Shown piece after piece: positions 17,522 through 25,678 of a DNA stretch of 64,000 nt. The notes beneath the pieces are model-generated. The model made no database searches and was not told the origin of the DNA. It was given only the letters and a program-made list of their open reading frames with translations. The stretch spans positions 1,922,001-1,986,000 of the forward strand of contig NZ_CP034245.1 in NCBI RefSeq assembly GCF_003931875.1. The letters are read 5' to 3'. The stretch's first letter is position 1. Each line of letters begins with the position of its first letter. The stretch is from Microbacterium sp. 10M-3C3. GTDB taxonomy: Bacteria; Actinomycetota; Actinomycetes; Actinomycetales; Microbacteriaceae. A program made the position numbers and the translations under genes.

Positions 17522-17981
17522 GAGTACTTCGGCGGTGCCGCACGGTGCGTGTCACGTGCTGGGCAACTCCAGGCGGATGACCGCTTCGAGGCGCGAGACG
17601 CGCTTCTTGCCGAGCGCGGCTCCGGCGCGCGTACATGCGATCGGCAACGAGCGCGTTCCGCTCCTCCGCGACGTGCCGGCAGGTCATCGCCGCCGCCGTG
17701 GTGCAGTGGCCTGCGCGCGCCATGAGTTCGCGCGACGAGGCTCCGGCCAGCGCCGCCAGCGTGAGCCCCGCGCGCCGCACGGCGTGGACGTGGAACTGCG
17801 CGTGGCCTGCCGTCTGACGCGCCCTCGCCCATGCCTGCTGCAGGCCGCCGTGCGTGAGCCACCGACCGTCGGGCCGGGTGAACGTGGGCTACTCGGGGAA
17901 CCCGGTCGTGCGGGTCAGGTGCTTGTCCGCCAACGCCTGGAGGGTGCCGGGGAGGGCAACCACGCGCTCCAAATTCTCGAA
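17511..17981 (-). pseudogene. Decayed tyrosine recombinase (integrase), C-terminal remnant
   Basis: The minus strand encodes the last part of a phage-type integrase. RRAGLTLAALAGASSRELMARAGH followed by TTAAAMTCRHV matches the usual HxLRHTGATLAAQTGA...ELMARLGHSTPAAALRYQH segment of actinophage integrases. Lesions are clear: a TAG at 17889-17891 interrupts the frame, another stop at 17982-17984 cuts the upstream part, no N-terminal domain remains, and the catalytic tyrosine position is Cys (codon at 17679-17681). The Arg and the His of ARAGH survive. It cannot be active. Confidence 0.75.
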
Positions 17982-18216
17982 CTACGTTCGAGTCGTCCGC
18001 GTCCGCCGTTCGATGCCCCGCGGCGAACACCAGCCTAGAAGCAACCGCCTGGGCACAGCAGTCGCCCTGGCGCGCCGCCCTGAGCGTGCCCTACCCGAAC
18101 CCTTTCGGCCTCACCTGACGCAACACGATCCCGTGGGACGAAACCAAGGACCCCGGCATCGACGCGGTTCCGCGGGATAGCGGGCTCCGGGATCGAGCCG
18201 GGACGGATCTTCCTCG
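17982..18216. other. Non-coding element remnant before attR
   Basis: No credible gene, RNA or recognised motif is seen between the integrase remnant and the repeat at 18217. It is probably degraded element DNA. Confidence 0.4.
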
Positions 18217-18240
18217 CTGATGGTGCGGGTTTGATTCCCG
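18217..18240 (+). repeat. Probable attR, copy of the tRNA-Gly 3' part
   Basis: It matches 16885-16908 at 23 of 24 bases (T for C in the T-loop). Flanks differ downstream, and it is not part of a foldable tRNA. Together with the tRNA copy it bounds about 1.36 kb holding one ORF and the dead integrase. Confidence 0.65.
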
Positions 18241-18306
18241 CCAGGACGTCCACGCCTGCTCCTCCGTCGTACCGAGATGTCGCGATGTTCATCTTTTCGG
18301 GGGATG

Positions 18307-18321
18307 TGGACTTCAAGTCCA
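18307..18321. promoter_or_regulatory. Near-perfect palindrome TGGACTT-C-AAGTCCA
   Basis: Seven-base arms around one base, directly upstream of the -10 box of the 51-codon gene. It looks like an operator for a dimeric regulator. Confidence 0.4.
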
Positions 18322-18326
18322 GTCCG

Positions 18327-18332
18327 TATCTT
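18327..18332 (+). promoter_or_regulatory. -10 box TATCTT, leaderless spacing
   Basis: TATCTT ends seven bases before ATG 18340, the same geometry as at many other genes here. Confidence 0.4.
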
Positions 18333-18339
18333 GGACACC

Positions 18340-18495
18340 ATGGATCTGTTCGCGCTCTTCCACCCCTCCGCCGGCGACGCGCGTCTCGACTGGCAGGCCC
18401 GTCAGCAGCTTCCGGCACCGGCGCCGACTCCCGATGGCCCCGGTCGCATCCTCGATGGTTGCATTGTGATCGAGGTCGGCCCCATCAGCTGCTGA
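18340..18495 (+). CDS. 51-aa small protein, possibly DUF6191-like
   Basis: The ORF begins MDLFALFHPSAGDARLDW, continues with a Pro-rich middle and ends in CIVIEVGPISC. The beginning (hydrophobic helix, then HP, then a charged helix) and the DGPGRILDG segment resemble short actinobacterial proteins of the DUF6191 kind, but I cannot confirm that. Its support is an ATG at leaderless distance from TATCTT and a palindrome upstream. It lies just outside the attR repeat and 64 bp before the HNH gene. There is no Shine-Dalgarno. The two cysteines near the end are notable. Confidence 0.45.
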   Translation: MDLFALFHPSAGDARLDWQARQQLPAPAPTPDGPGRILDGCIVIEVGPISC

Positions 18496-18559
18496 GCCGA
18501 GTATCGACAGGCTCACGCCGCACTCCGATCGGGGTCGGGGCGATGTCTGAGGTTGATGC

Positions 18560-19909
18560 TTGAGTACGGGTATGGGAGGCATCGCGAGTATCGCTCATCG
18601 TGACGACGATGACGCGATCATCGCGCGGCTGATCGAGAGCATCGTGGACGATGACGCGGTGATCGCGGAGCGCGAGGCGAGCAAGATCGTGAGTATGGCG
18701 GCGGCGCTGCGGATCGCGAAGAAGCATGCCGCGAGCCAGCCGATCTCGGTGCAGATGCGAGAACTCGAAGAACGATCAATCGCGGCAGAGATCGGGCTGG
18801 CCACCCGGGTGAACGACCGGGCGGTGCAGAACCGGATGCATGCGGCGCTGGAGTTGGTGGACGGCTATACGGCGACCCTTGACGCGCTGGCGGAGAGTCG
18901 GATCTCGGCGCGGCACGCGATGGTCATCGTCGAGACAGGGCGGGCGCTACAGGATGCAGACGCCCGCGCCATGTACGAGGCGACGGTGCTGGAGCGGGCG
19001 TTGCGGGACACGGCGCCGCGGACGAAGGCGTTCGCCGAACAGGTCGTCGAGGAGCTCCACCCCCGCTCCATCACCGAACGTCACCGGGAGGCGGTGAAGA
19101 CACGGACGGTGTGGATGCAGCGCCGGGGCGACAGCATGTCCGAACTTGGGATCATTACGCCCACCGTCCTCGCCGAAGGCATCTGGGACCGGATCACCCA
19201 ACAAGCCCACGAGACCAAGACCGTGCAGGTCGCGCGACCGGCCGACGACGCGGATGCGGATGACGACGCCGTGTACGACGAGCGGAACCTGGATCAGATC
19301 CGCGCGGACATCGCCATCGATCTGCTCTTGACCGGCGGCCCCACGATCGACCCGACCACCGGCGCGATCAGCGGACCGGCCGGCGGGCTCGCCGCCATCC
19401 ACGCCCGCGCATCGATCGTGATCCCTGCGGTCACCGCCGCCGGGCTCGCGGACCGCGGGGCCACCCTCGACGGCGCGATCCCGGTCGACGCCGACACCGC
19501 CCGGTGCCTGCTCGCGCAGGCGCCGTCGTGGGAGCGGGTCTTCACCCACCCCATCCACGGACACGTCCTCGCGACCGACACCTACCGCAGACCGGCCAAC
19601 CTCGACCGCTACCTCGCCGCCAGAGACATCCACTGCCGGTTCCCCGGGTGCCGCAGACCCGCCCGCGTGTGCGACCGCGACCACAACCACGACTGGGCCC
19701 TCGGCGGCACCACCGACGCCTGCAACCTCGCGTGCCTGTGCAAACGGCACCACACGTTGAAGACCGAGAAACCCTGGAAACCCGTCCAACAGCGCGACGG
19801 CAGCATCCGCTGGACCAGCCCCCTCGGAAGAGTCTCCACCGACCCACCCGAACGGTACGTCATCTTCCGCGACGAACCCGACCCACCACCCGGCGACCCA
19901 CCCTTCTGA
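18560..19909 (+). CDS. DUF222/13E12-type protein with C-terminal HNH nuclease domain
   Basis: A 449-aa protein of the multicopy actinobacterial DUF222 family. The helical N-terminal two thirds (about 1-340) carry the DUF222 domain. The C-terminal HNH motif reads CRFPGCRRPARVCDRDHN, then HDWALGGTTDACNLACLCKRHH, with the cysteine pairs and histidines needed for metal binding. TTG 18560 has GAGG seven bases upstream; ATG 18572 in frame is the alternative. It sits beside the integrated-element remnant, and its role (mobile nuclease, toxin-like or housekeeping) is unknown. Codon use is less GC-extreme than in nearby core genes. Confidence 0.85.
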   Translation: MSTGMGGIASIAHRDDDDAIIARLIESIVDDDAVIAEREASKIVSMAAALRIAKKHAASQPISVQMRELEERSIAAEIGLATRVNDRAVQNRMHAALELVDGYTATLDALAESRISARHAMVIVETGRALQDADARAMYEATVLERALRDTAPRTKAFAEQVVEELHPRSITERHREAVKTRTVWMQRRGDSMSELGIITPTVLAEGIWDRITQQAHETKTVQVARPADDADADDDAVYDERNLDQIRADIAIDLLLTGGPTIDPTTGAISGPAGGLAAIHARASIVIPAVTAAGLADRGATLDGAIPVDADTARCLLAQAPSWERVFTHPIHGHVLATDTYRRPANLDRYLAARDIHCRFPGCRRPARVCDRDHNHDWALGGTTDACNLACLCKRHHTLKTEKPWKPVQQRDGSIRWTSPLGRVSTDPPERYVIFRDEPDPPPGDPPF

Positions 19910-19945
19910 ACAGGAGATCACGGGCGGTCACGTCGAGGGCAGAGG

Positions 19946-20320
19946 TCACCCAGTCTTCTCGTCAGCGGCGAGCACGCGCTCGAACGACTCCGGCAGCACG
20001 ACGTTCGCAGGGGCGCCGGCGAAGAATCCGGCGACCTGCTCGGGCGTGTAGCCCGCGATCCCGCAGCCCACTTCGGTGACCAAGAACCGCAGCTCCGGAT
20101 GCTGCGCCGCGAACGCGAGGAACCGGTGCGCTTGCTCCTCGAACACCGCCAGACCCGACATCGTATCGATCCCGTACGACTGGCCCTGCAGCCCCTCGGA
20201 CTGACCCCAGACCGCACCGAATCGGTCGTATGCGAACCGGGCCGCTCCACCGCCGTGTGCGCCCGAGGCGTTCGATCCGAAGACGAAGACCTCGTCAGGC
20301 GCCAGGCTCTCGATGCGCAT
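19946..20320 (-). CDS. Macro-domain-like protein (A1S_2505 phage-protein family)
   Basis: A 124-aa protein with the signature VFGSNASGAHGGGAARFAYDRFGA, then GQSEGLQGQSYGI and FLVTEVGCGIAGYTPEQVAGFF. These match a small family named for phage-related protein A1S_2505 and resembling macro/ADP-ribose-binding folds. It may bind or process an ADP-ribose or nucleotide ligand; this is inference. ATG 20320 lies 26 bp inside the end of the upstream cupin gene, so it is the third gene of an overlapping operon. Confidence 0.8.
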   Translation of the reverse strand: MRIESLAPDEVFVFGSNASGAHGGGAARFAYDRFGAVWGQSEGLQGQSYGIDTMSGLAVFEEQAHRFLAFAAQHPELRFLVTEVGCGIAGYTPEQVAGFFAGAPANVVLPESFERVLAADEKTG

Positions 20321-20834
20321 GCCCAGACGCTACCCCCGTGGTGAGCTCCGCCATCAGTGCATCGTCGAGCCACGGCGGCCGACGCGCGTGCGCGGGCGGC
20401 TCGATCCGCACCCGGTCGGGTGCCCACGCGGGGGCGACCACCGAGCCGACCAGCGCGAACCCGTCCGGGTCGCAGAGTCGGAGGGCCTTGTGCGATCCGG
20501 CCGGCACCGAGATCATCGGACGGGTCTCCGCGTCGACGACGATGCGCTGCACGTCGCCGGCAGGATCGACGACGATGTACTCGACCGGGCCGCCGTCGAT
20601 CAGCACATGCGTGTCATCGCTCGCGAGCCAGTGCCACGCGTTGATCGGACGCTCGGGCTCGAGCAGGTAGTAGATCGCGTTGCAGGCGGTCGTGTCCTGC
20701 CGGCCGGACTCGGTATGCGGCACCTCCGACACGAAGCGGCCGGCCCACCGGCCCGACTCCCCCTCCAGCACCTCGAGGCCCAGTCGCTGTATCCATGCAG
20801 CGGCGCGCGGGTGCGGGCTCAGCGGAGCGTTCAC
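20295..20834 (-). CDS. Cupin-5 (DUF985) family protein
   Basis: A 179-aa beta-barrel protein. The pattern ACNAIYYLLEPERPINAWHWLASDDTH, DGGPVEYIVVD and VPAGSHKALRLCDPDGFALVGSVVAP follows the DUF985 cupin family, which is of unknown function with relatives proposed to bind small ligands. GTG 20834 overlaps the stop of the gamma-carbonic anhydrase gene as GTGA, and its own end overlaps the macro-like gene by 26 bp. It is soluble, without a signal peptide. Confidence 0.85.
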   Translation of the reverse strand: MNAPLSPHPRAAAWIQRLGLEVLEGESGRWAGRFVSEVPHTESGRQDTTACNAIYYLLEPERPINAWHWLASDDTHVLIDGGPVEYIVVDPAGDVQRIVVDAETRPMISVPAGSHKALRLCDPDGFALVGSVVAPAWAPDRVRIEPPAHARRPPWLDDALMAELTTGVASGHAHREPGA

Positions 20835-21367
20835 GGGGCGACGGCGGCCGAGTGGGTCCGCACGTGCTCGCGATACACCTCGGCGTTGCGGAGCAGCCGC
20901 GCCCGCTCGTCGTCGGTGAGCGGGCGCCGCACCTTGGCGGGAACGCCCGCGACGAGCGAGCCGTCGGGAACGACCGTGCCTTCCAGGACGACCGCTCCCC
21001 CGGCCACAAGGCATCCGGCGCCGATCACCGCCCCGGAGAGCACGACACTGCCCATGCCGATGAGCGAGCCGTCGCCGATCTCGCAGCCGTGGACGACGGC
21101 GTTGTGTCCGACCGATACGTTCTCGCCGATCGTCACGCCGTGGCCCGCGTCGACGTGCACGGACACGTTGTCCTGGAGATTGCTGCCGGCGCCGATGCGG
21201 ATCGCGGCGCTGTCGCCGCGGAGCACGGCGTTGTACCAGACGCTCGCCTCCGCCCCGAGTGTCACGGCGCCGACGATGCGGGCGCCGGATGCGACGAAGG
21301 CGGTGTCATCGAGGGCGGGGACGGCGCCCGGCAGGGCGAGGACGGCGGCATCGGCGGCGACGGACAT
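20831..21367 (-). CDS. Gamma-carbonic-anhydrase-like protein
   Basis: A 178-aa left-handed beta-helix protein built of hexapeptide repeats (IGAGSNLQDNVSVHVD, IGENVSVGHNAVVHGCEIGDGSLIGMGSVV). The metal-binding histidine pattern is complete (VHVD, GHNAVVHG), so it may hydrate CO2 or bind a metal in a trimer; many relatives have other or unknown roles. ATG 21367 is seven bases after TAGGCT. It is the first gene of the operon with the cupin and the macro-like gene. Confidence 0.88.
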   Translation of the reverse strand: MSVAADAAVLALPGAVPALDDTAFVASGARIVGAVTLGAEASVWYNAVLRGDSAAIRIGAGSNLQDNVSVHVDAGHGVTIGENVSVGHNAVVHGCEIGDGSLIGMGSVVLSGAVIGAGCLVAGGAVVLEGTVVPDGSLVAGVPAKVRRPLTDDERARLLRNAEVYREHVRTHSAAVAP

Positions 21368-21374
21368 GCGCCCG

Positions 21375-21380
21375 AGCCTA
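21375..21380 (-). promoter_or_regulatory. -10 box TAGGCT, leaderless spacing
   Basis: Minus-strand TAGGCT ends seven bases before ATG 21367. It overlaps the stop of the acyltransferase gene, so the operon may start its own RNA although it follows that gene by only 10 bp. Confidence 0.45.
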
Positions 21381-23516
21381 CTGACGCGCCGCGAGGGCCG
21401 CCGAGATCGCGGCCTCGAACTGCGGCGCGAGGGAGTCGACGAACGACACCGTCAAGTGGTCCTGGTCGCGGTAGACGTCGGCGCCGCCGATGACCGGCGA
21501 GCACGTGTCGGCGTCGCAGTACACGTCGGTGAAGTCCAGCAGCGTGACATCGGGCGCACCCTCGGCGGCCGCCCGCAGCGGGTCGTCCTCCTTCAGCACG
21601 TCGGCACGCGCGCCGTCGCACTGATCGGCGCCGCGCGTGCGCAGGCACTTGTTGGGATCGGTCTCCCAGACCGGGTTGTCGACCACGGTGATGACGGGAA
21701 CGCCGCGATCGGTCATGGTCGCCCACGCCTCGCGGTAGCCGGCGACGGCCGCGTCGTGCGCCGAGTCGAATCCGGCGGACGAGTACGGCGTCGTCGCGAG
21801 GGCGGCGGTGAAGACGACGTCGGCATTGATGCCGGACAGCGCATCCGCGACGCCGGCGCGCCACGTCGTGCACGCGTCGCCGAACGCCCCGGCGGTCGCG
21901 AGCGGCGTCGCGTTCCACGGGCACGCGCCCTTGAAGAACGTCGTGAGGTGCCAGCCGTTGCGCTCGGCCATGCGCTGGAAGGTCGACAGCAGCTGGTAGG
22001 CGTGGCTGTCGCCGATGAGCACGACCCGCGGCGCGTCCGCCGCATCCGATCCGAACTCGCACGACTCCGGCCGCGCGTCGTTGAGCTGCACGAAGCACTG
22101 CTCGTCGGTCGGCCGGTCGACGCCTGCGAAGCCGGGCGCCGGGAGGATGGTGTCGGAGACCGTGCCGGCGCACGACGGGTCGAGCACCGCAGCGGCCCCG
22201 AAGCACGGCGGCGGATCGGCCCGCAGCTGCGCGATCGCCTTCACGCCCGCCTCGTAGGCCGGCGCGTTGACGGCCCACGCCGCGCCGGCGGTGCCGGCCA
22301 CGAGCAGCATCGCCGCAAGCGACGCCCACAGCGACACCTTGGGCGGCCGGACGGTGAGCCTCTTCCACCCGCGGACCGGATCCTCCACGAAGCGCTTGGT
22401 GAGCCACGCCAGCACGAAGCAGATGACCAGCAGCGCGACGCGGTGGTAGATCGTGAGCCCCCAGAAGGGCACCGACGGCGCGATGATGATGAGCGGCCAG
22501 TGCCACAGGTAGAGCGAGTAGGAGATGTCGCCGACGAAGCGCATCGGCCGCACCGCGAGCACGCGCGTGGGATACCACCAGCGCTCGGTGTTCGACGCCG
22601 CGATGATCGCCGCGGCGCCGAGCGTCGGGAGCGCGGCCGCGTAGCCCGGGAACGGCGTCTGACCGTCGAAGCGGAAGGCGACGAACAGCAGGACCAAGAT
22701 GCCGCCCCACCCGAGCACGAAGCTCACGAGCGGATTCTTCACGCGCAGGAGCGGCACCAAAGCGACGAGCGCGCCGACGCCGAACTGCCACATGCGTCCG
22801 AACGTCACGAAGTACGCCGGTGCCGGATTCGTGAGCGTGAACACGACGCAGAACACGAACGAGGCGACCGAGACGGCGCCCAGCACGACGACGACCGTCG
22901 AGCGCGTGCGACCGCGGAACCACTTCACCGCGATCCATGCCGCCAGAAGCATGAGCAGTGGCCACATGACGTAGAACTGCTCCTCGAGCGACAGCGACCA
23001 GTAGTGCTGCACCGTCGTCGGCTCGCCCCCCTGGCCGAGGTAGTCGGCGGAGGTGAAGGCGAGGAGCCAGTTCTGCACGTAGAAGGTCGAGGCGACGATC
23101 TCCTGCACCTCGTTCGGCAGCGCGGACGTAGGCGTCAGGTACGGCGTCATGGCCGCGAGGGCGCAGAACAGCAGGACCAGGAGGGACGCCGGCAGCAGGC
23201 GCCGGGCGCGGCGGGCCCAGAACTGCCCGAGCCGGACCGTGCCGGTCGCGGCGAGCTCGCGCATGAGGTGGGACGTGATGAGGAAGCCCGAGATCACGAA
23301 GAAGACGTCGACGCCGACGTAGCCGCCGGGGAGGCGCCCGGGCCAGAAGTGGTAGAGGACGACCAGCAGCACGGCGATAGCCCGGAGGCCCTGCACGTGC
23401 GGCAGGAACCTCGAGGGCTCCGCGTGCTCGGGCGAGCGATCGGGCCGCAATGCGCGCGGCGTCTCGCGGGGGTCGCCGAGGTTCTGCGGTCCGGAGAGCT
23501 GGTCGGGTTGAGGCAC
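21378..23516 (-). CDS. OatA-like membrane acyltransferase with SGNH domain
   Basis: A 712-aa membrane protein that probably O-acetylates a cell-wall or surface glycan outside the membrane. The N-terminal acyltransferase-3 domain (about 35-400, some ten helices) starts HVQGLRAIAVLLVVLYHF and has GGYVGVDVFFVISGFLIT. The extracellular C-terminal SGNH hydrolase-like domain (about 460-712) has the nucleophile motif LIGDSHAY and the final DQDHLT Asp/His pair. GTG 23516 is six bases after TACCGT. It resembles Staphylococcus OatA and related LPS or antibiotic acylases; the acceptor is not known. Confidence 0.9.
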   Translation of the reverse strand: MPQPDQLSGPQNLGDPRETPRALRPDRSPEHAEPSRFLPHVQGLRAIAVLLVVLYHFWPGRLPGGYVGVDVFFVISGFLITSHLMRELAATGTVRLGQFWARRARRLLPASLLVLLFCALAAMTPYLTPTSALPNEVQEIVASTFYVQNWLLAFTSADYLGQGGEPTTVQHYWSLSLEEQFYVMWPLLMLLAAWIAVKWFRGRTRSTVVVVLGAVSVASFVFCVVFTLTNPAPAYFVTFGRMWQFGVGALVALVPLLRVKNPLVSFVLGWGGILVLLFVAFRFDGQTPFPGYAAALPTLGAAAIIAASNTERWWYPTRVLAVRPMRFVGDISYSLYLWHWPLIIIAPSVPFWGLTIYHRVALLVICFVLAWLTKRFVEDPVRGWKRLTVRPPKVSLWASLAAMLLVAGTAGAAWAVNAPAYEAGVKAIAQLRADPPPCFGAAAVLDPSCAGTVSDTILPAPGFAGVDRPTDEQCFVQLNDARPESCEFGSDAADAPRVVLIGDSHAYQLLSTFQRMAERNGWHLTTFFKGACPWNATPLATAGAFGDACTTWRAGVADALSGINADVVFTAALATTPYSSAGFDSAHDAAVAGYREAWATMTDRGVPVITVVDNPVWETDPNKCLRTRGADQCDGARADVLKEDDPLRAAAEGAPDVTLLDFTDVYCDADTCSPVIGGADVYRDQDHLTVSFVDSLAPQFEAAISAALAARQ

Positions 23517-23522
23517 CCCTCG

Positions 23523-23528
23523 ACGGTA
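23523..23528 (-). promoter_or_regulatory. -10 box TACCGT, leaderless spacing
   Basis: Minus-strand TACCGT ends six bases before GTG 23516 of the acyltransferase gene. Confidence 0.45.
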
Positions 23529-23662
23529 GTCGACGCGTCGCCGTCCGCCGGGATCGGCACGACGGATGCGGCGTTAGCCGAGCCTTCGCTTGCTTGCGGA
23601 ATGATGCGCGCTGAGTAGCGTTTCATCCGATGGGCGTCGGACCGCCCGAGGAGGAGAACAGC

Positions 23663-24148
23663 ATGAGCAACGTCGAGATCCCGACCGCCACGACCGTCGA
23701 CACCACCATGGCCGCATCCACGGCGCAGTTCCTCTCCCCCGTGGTGATGGGCCTGGAGGCCCTCGTCGTCAACGGCAAGCAGGCGCACTGGCACGTGCGC
23801 GGCGCGAACTTCGTCGGCGTGCACGAGCTGCTGGACACGATCGTCGCCCACGCGCAGGACTGGGCCGACCTGGCCGCGGAGCGCATCGTGGCCCTGGGCC
23901 TGCCCGTCGACTCGCGCCTGAGCACGGTTGCCGCCAAGGCCGCCCAGACCGCCGTGCCGGCCGGCTTCGCCCCGTCCGACGTGATCATCCGCGCCGTCAT
24001 CTCCGACATCGACGCCGTCCTGGCCGACCTGCAGGCGGCGGTCGACGGACTGGAGGAGACCGACGTGACCAGCCAGGACGTCGCCATCGAGATCAAGCGG
24101 GGCCTCGACAAGGACCGCTGGTTCCTGTTCGCGCACCTCGCGTCCTGA
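23663..24148 (+). CDS. dps: Dps, DNA-protecting ferritin-like protein
   Basis: A 161-aa four-helix protein that stores iron as a dodecamer and protects DNA against peroxide. The inter-subunit ferroxidase ligands are visible: His in KQAHWHVRG, His and Asp in VHELLD, and Asp and Glu in DWADLAAERI. Length is normal for Dps. ATG 23663 follows GAGGAGGAG. A strong terminator hairpin lies 9 bp past the stop. Regulation is not evident beyond an independent monocistronic unit. Confidence 0.95.
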   Translation: MSNVEIPTATTVDTTMAASTAQFLSPVVMGLEALVVNGKQAHWHVRGANFVGVHELLDTIVAHAQDWADLAAERIVALGLPVDSRLSTVAAKAAQTAVPAGFAPSDVIIRAVISDIDAVLADLQAAVDGLEETDVTSQDVAIEIKRGLDKDRWFLFAHLAS

Positions 24149-24157
24149 CTTCTTCGA

Positions 24158-24189
24158 CAAGAGCCCCCGGCATCCGCCGGGGGCTCTTG
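24158..24189. terminator. Bidirectional hairpin terminator between dps and an amidohydrolase gene
   Basis: Perfect 14-bp stem, 24158-24171 with 24176-24189, and loop ATCC. It lies between convergent genes, so it can end both transcripts. Confidence 0.85.
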
Positions 24190-24193
24190 CGCG

Positions 24194-25678
24194 TCATGAG
24201 ACGTGCGTGAGCCGACCCTCCAGGAGCGTCGCGACGACCGTCATCCCCCGCAGTCCCGCCTCGTCCGCCGTCAGCGGATCGCTCGCGCACACCGCGAGGT
24301 CGGCGACGGCGCCGGGCTCGATCCGGGCACCGTCGGTCGATCCGCCGGCCGTGCTGGCGGCGAGGGCCGTCGCGATGGCGATGCTCTCGTGCGGCTGCCA
24401 CGGCTCGCGGCCGTCGCGCGTGCGGAAGACGGCGGCGGACATGGCCGCCCACGGGTCGAGCGGCGACACCGGCGCATCCGAGCCGAACAGCAGGTTGGCT
24501 CCCGCGTCGGACAGCGCGCGCAGCGGATAGGGCTGCGCGGTCTGCGCCGCCCACACGGTGTCGGTCAGGTCGCGGTCGTCCAGGGCGTGGGCCGGCTGGA
24601 CGCTTGCGCCCACCCCCAGCCGCGCGAAGCGCGGGATGTCGCGATGGGCGACGAGCTGCGCGTGCTCGATGGTCCCGGCGGCGCCGGTGAGGGCGAACGC
24701 GTCCAGGGCCACCGAGTTGGCGACGTCGCCGATCGCGTGGATCGCACACTCCAGCCCCGCGGCGGTCGCCCGGGTCATGAGGTCGACCAGCTCGCGCGCC
24801 CCCACCGTCAGCAGTCCGTGCCCGCCGTCGGGATACGCGTGGGAGCACGCCGCGGTGCGGGTGCCCAGCGAGCCGTCGGTGATGACCTTGAGCGCGCCCG
24901 TGCGGACGAGTCCGGACATGTCGCCCGGCACGACGTCGCCCGATCGCAGACCCGCGGCGATCGCCCGGTCGAGGTGCTCGGGGTAGATCCCGTAGCGGAC
25001 GCGGAGGGCCTCGAAGCCGCGGGCGACGCGGCGCACCCACGCGTCGTGATTCCACGCCATGTCGAGATCCACGATGCCCACGACGCCCCGCGCGGCCGCC
25101 TCGCGAGCGATCACGTCGACACGGGCGTCGCCGACCTCGGGCGCGACCGCGTTGAGCCGCCGCGAGATCTCGAACGCGTCCTCCTCTCGCAGCACGCCGT
25201 CCACGGCGTCGAAACCCTCGCGGCGGAGGGCGGCGGAGTTCAGCCACACGCTGTGCACGTCGGCGTTGATCATGTACGCCGGGACGTCGCCCGTGGCGGC
25301 ATCGATGACCGCGAGGCTCGGGGCATCCGGCCACAGCGCATCGCGGAAGCCGGTGCCGACGCGTCGGCCCTCGCTGATCGGCGACGCGCCGAGCATCGCG
25401 GCAGCCCCGGCTGCGGTCACGGCCTCGCCGAGCGCGACGCGCGTGCCGACGAGGGCCCACTGCACGACGTGGACGTGGTGGTCCCACAGCCCCGGGACGA
25501 GCCATCCGCCGTCCGCGTCGAGCACCTCCCCCCGCGCGGCGAGCGCGCCGTGCGGCGCGATGTCGGCGACGCGCCCGCCGTCCAGGAAGACATCCATGGG
25601 CTCGTCGGAGGGCAGCATCTCGCGCCCTGCGCCCGTGATCCGCACGGCGCGGATCGTGCCGATACCGTTCCCGATCAC
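24194..25678 (-). CDS. Amidohydrolase of the YtcJ/Amidohydro_3 type
   Basis: A 494-aa metal-dependent hydrolase. The HxH metal motif appears as LWDHHVHV near residue 65, KVITDGSLGTRTA holds the bridging-lysine region, HAIGDVANS and EHAQL supply the later histidines, and FGSDAPVSPLDPW carries the catalytic aspartate. The substrate (an N-acyl compound, formamide or similar) cannot be inferred. GTG 25678 overlaps the stop of the PaiB-like gene as GTGA, so it ends a five-gene operon from hemH on. Confidence 0.88.
   Translation of the reverse strand: MIGNGIGTIRAVRITGAGREMLPSDEPMDVFLDGGRVADIAPHGALAARGEVLDADGGWLVPGLWDHHVHVVQWALVGTRVALGEAVTAAGAAAMLGASPISEGRRVGTGFRDALWPDAPSLAVIDAATGDVPAYMINADVHSVWLNSAALRREGFDAVDGVLREEDAFEISRRLNAVAPEVGDARVDVIAREAAARGVVGIVDLDMAWNHDAWVRRVARGFEALRVRYGIYPEHLDRAIAAGLRSGDVVPGDMSGLVRTGALKVITDGSLGTRTAACSHAYPDGGHGLLTVGARELVDLMTRATAAGLECAIHAIGDVANSVALDAFALTGAAGTIEHAQLVAHRDIPRFARLGVGASVQPAHALDDRDLTDTVWAAQTAQPYPLRALSDAGANLLFGSDAPVSPLDPWAAMSAAVFRTRDGREPWQPHESIAIATALAASTAGGSTDGARIEPGAVADLAVCASDPLTADEAGLRGMTVVATLLEGRLTHVS

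Noticed and set aside
18201..18260. A second tRNA at the 18217 repeat
   Set aside because: Only the anticodon-stem to T-arm part matches; no acceptor or D-arm can be formed.
20313..23618. 1101-codon plus-strand open frame
   Set aside because: Lies opposite the macro-like, cupin, carbonic-anhydrase and acyltransferase genes, all of which have recognisable families; low-complexity Arg/Asp composition.
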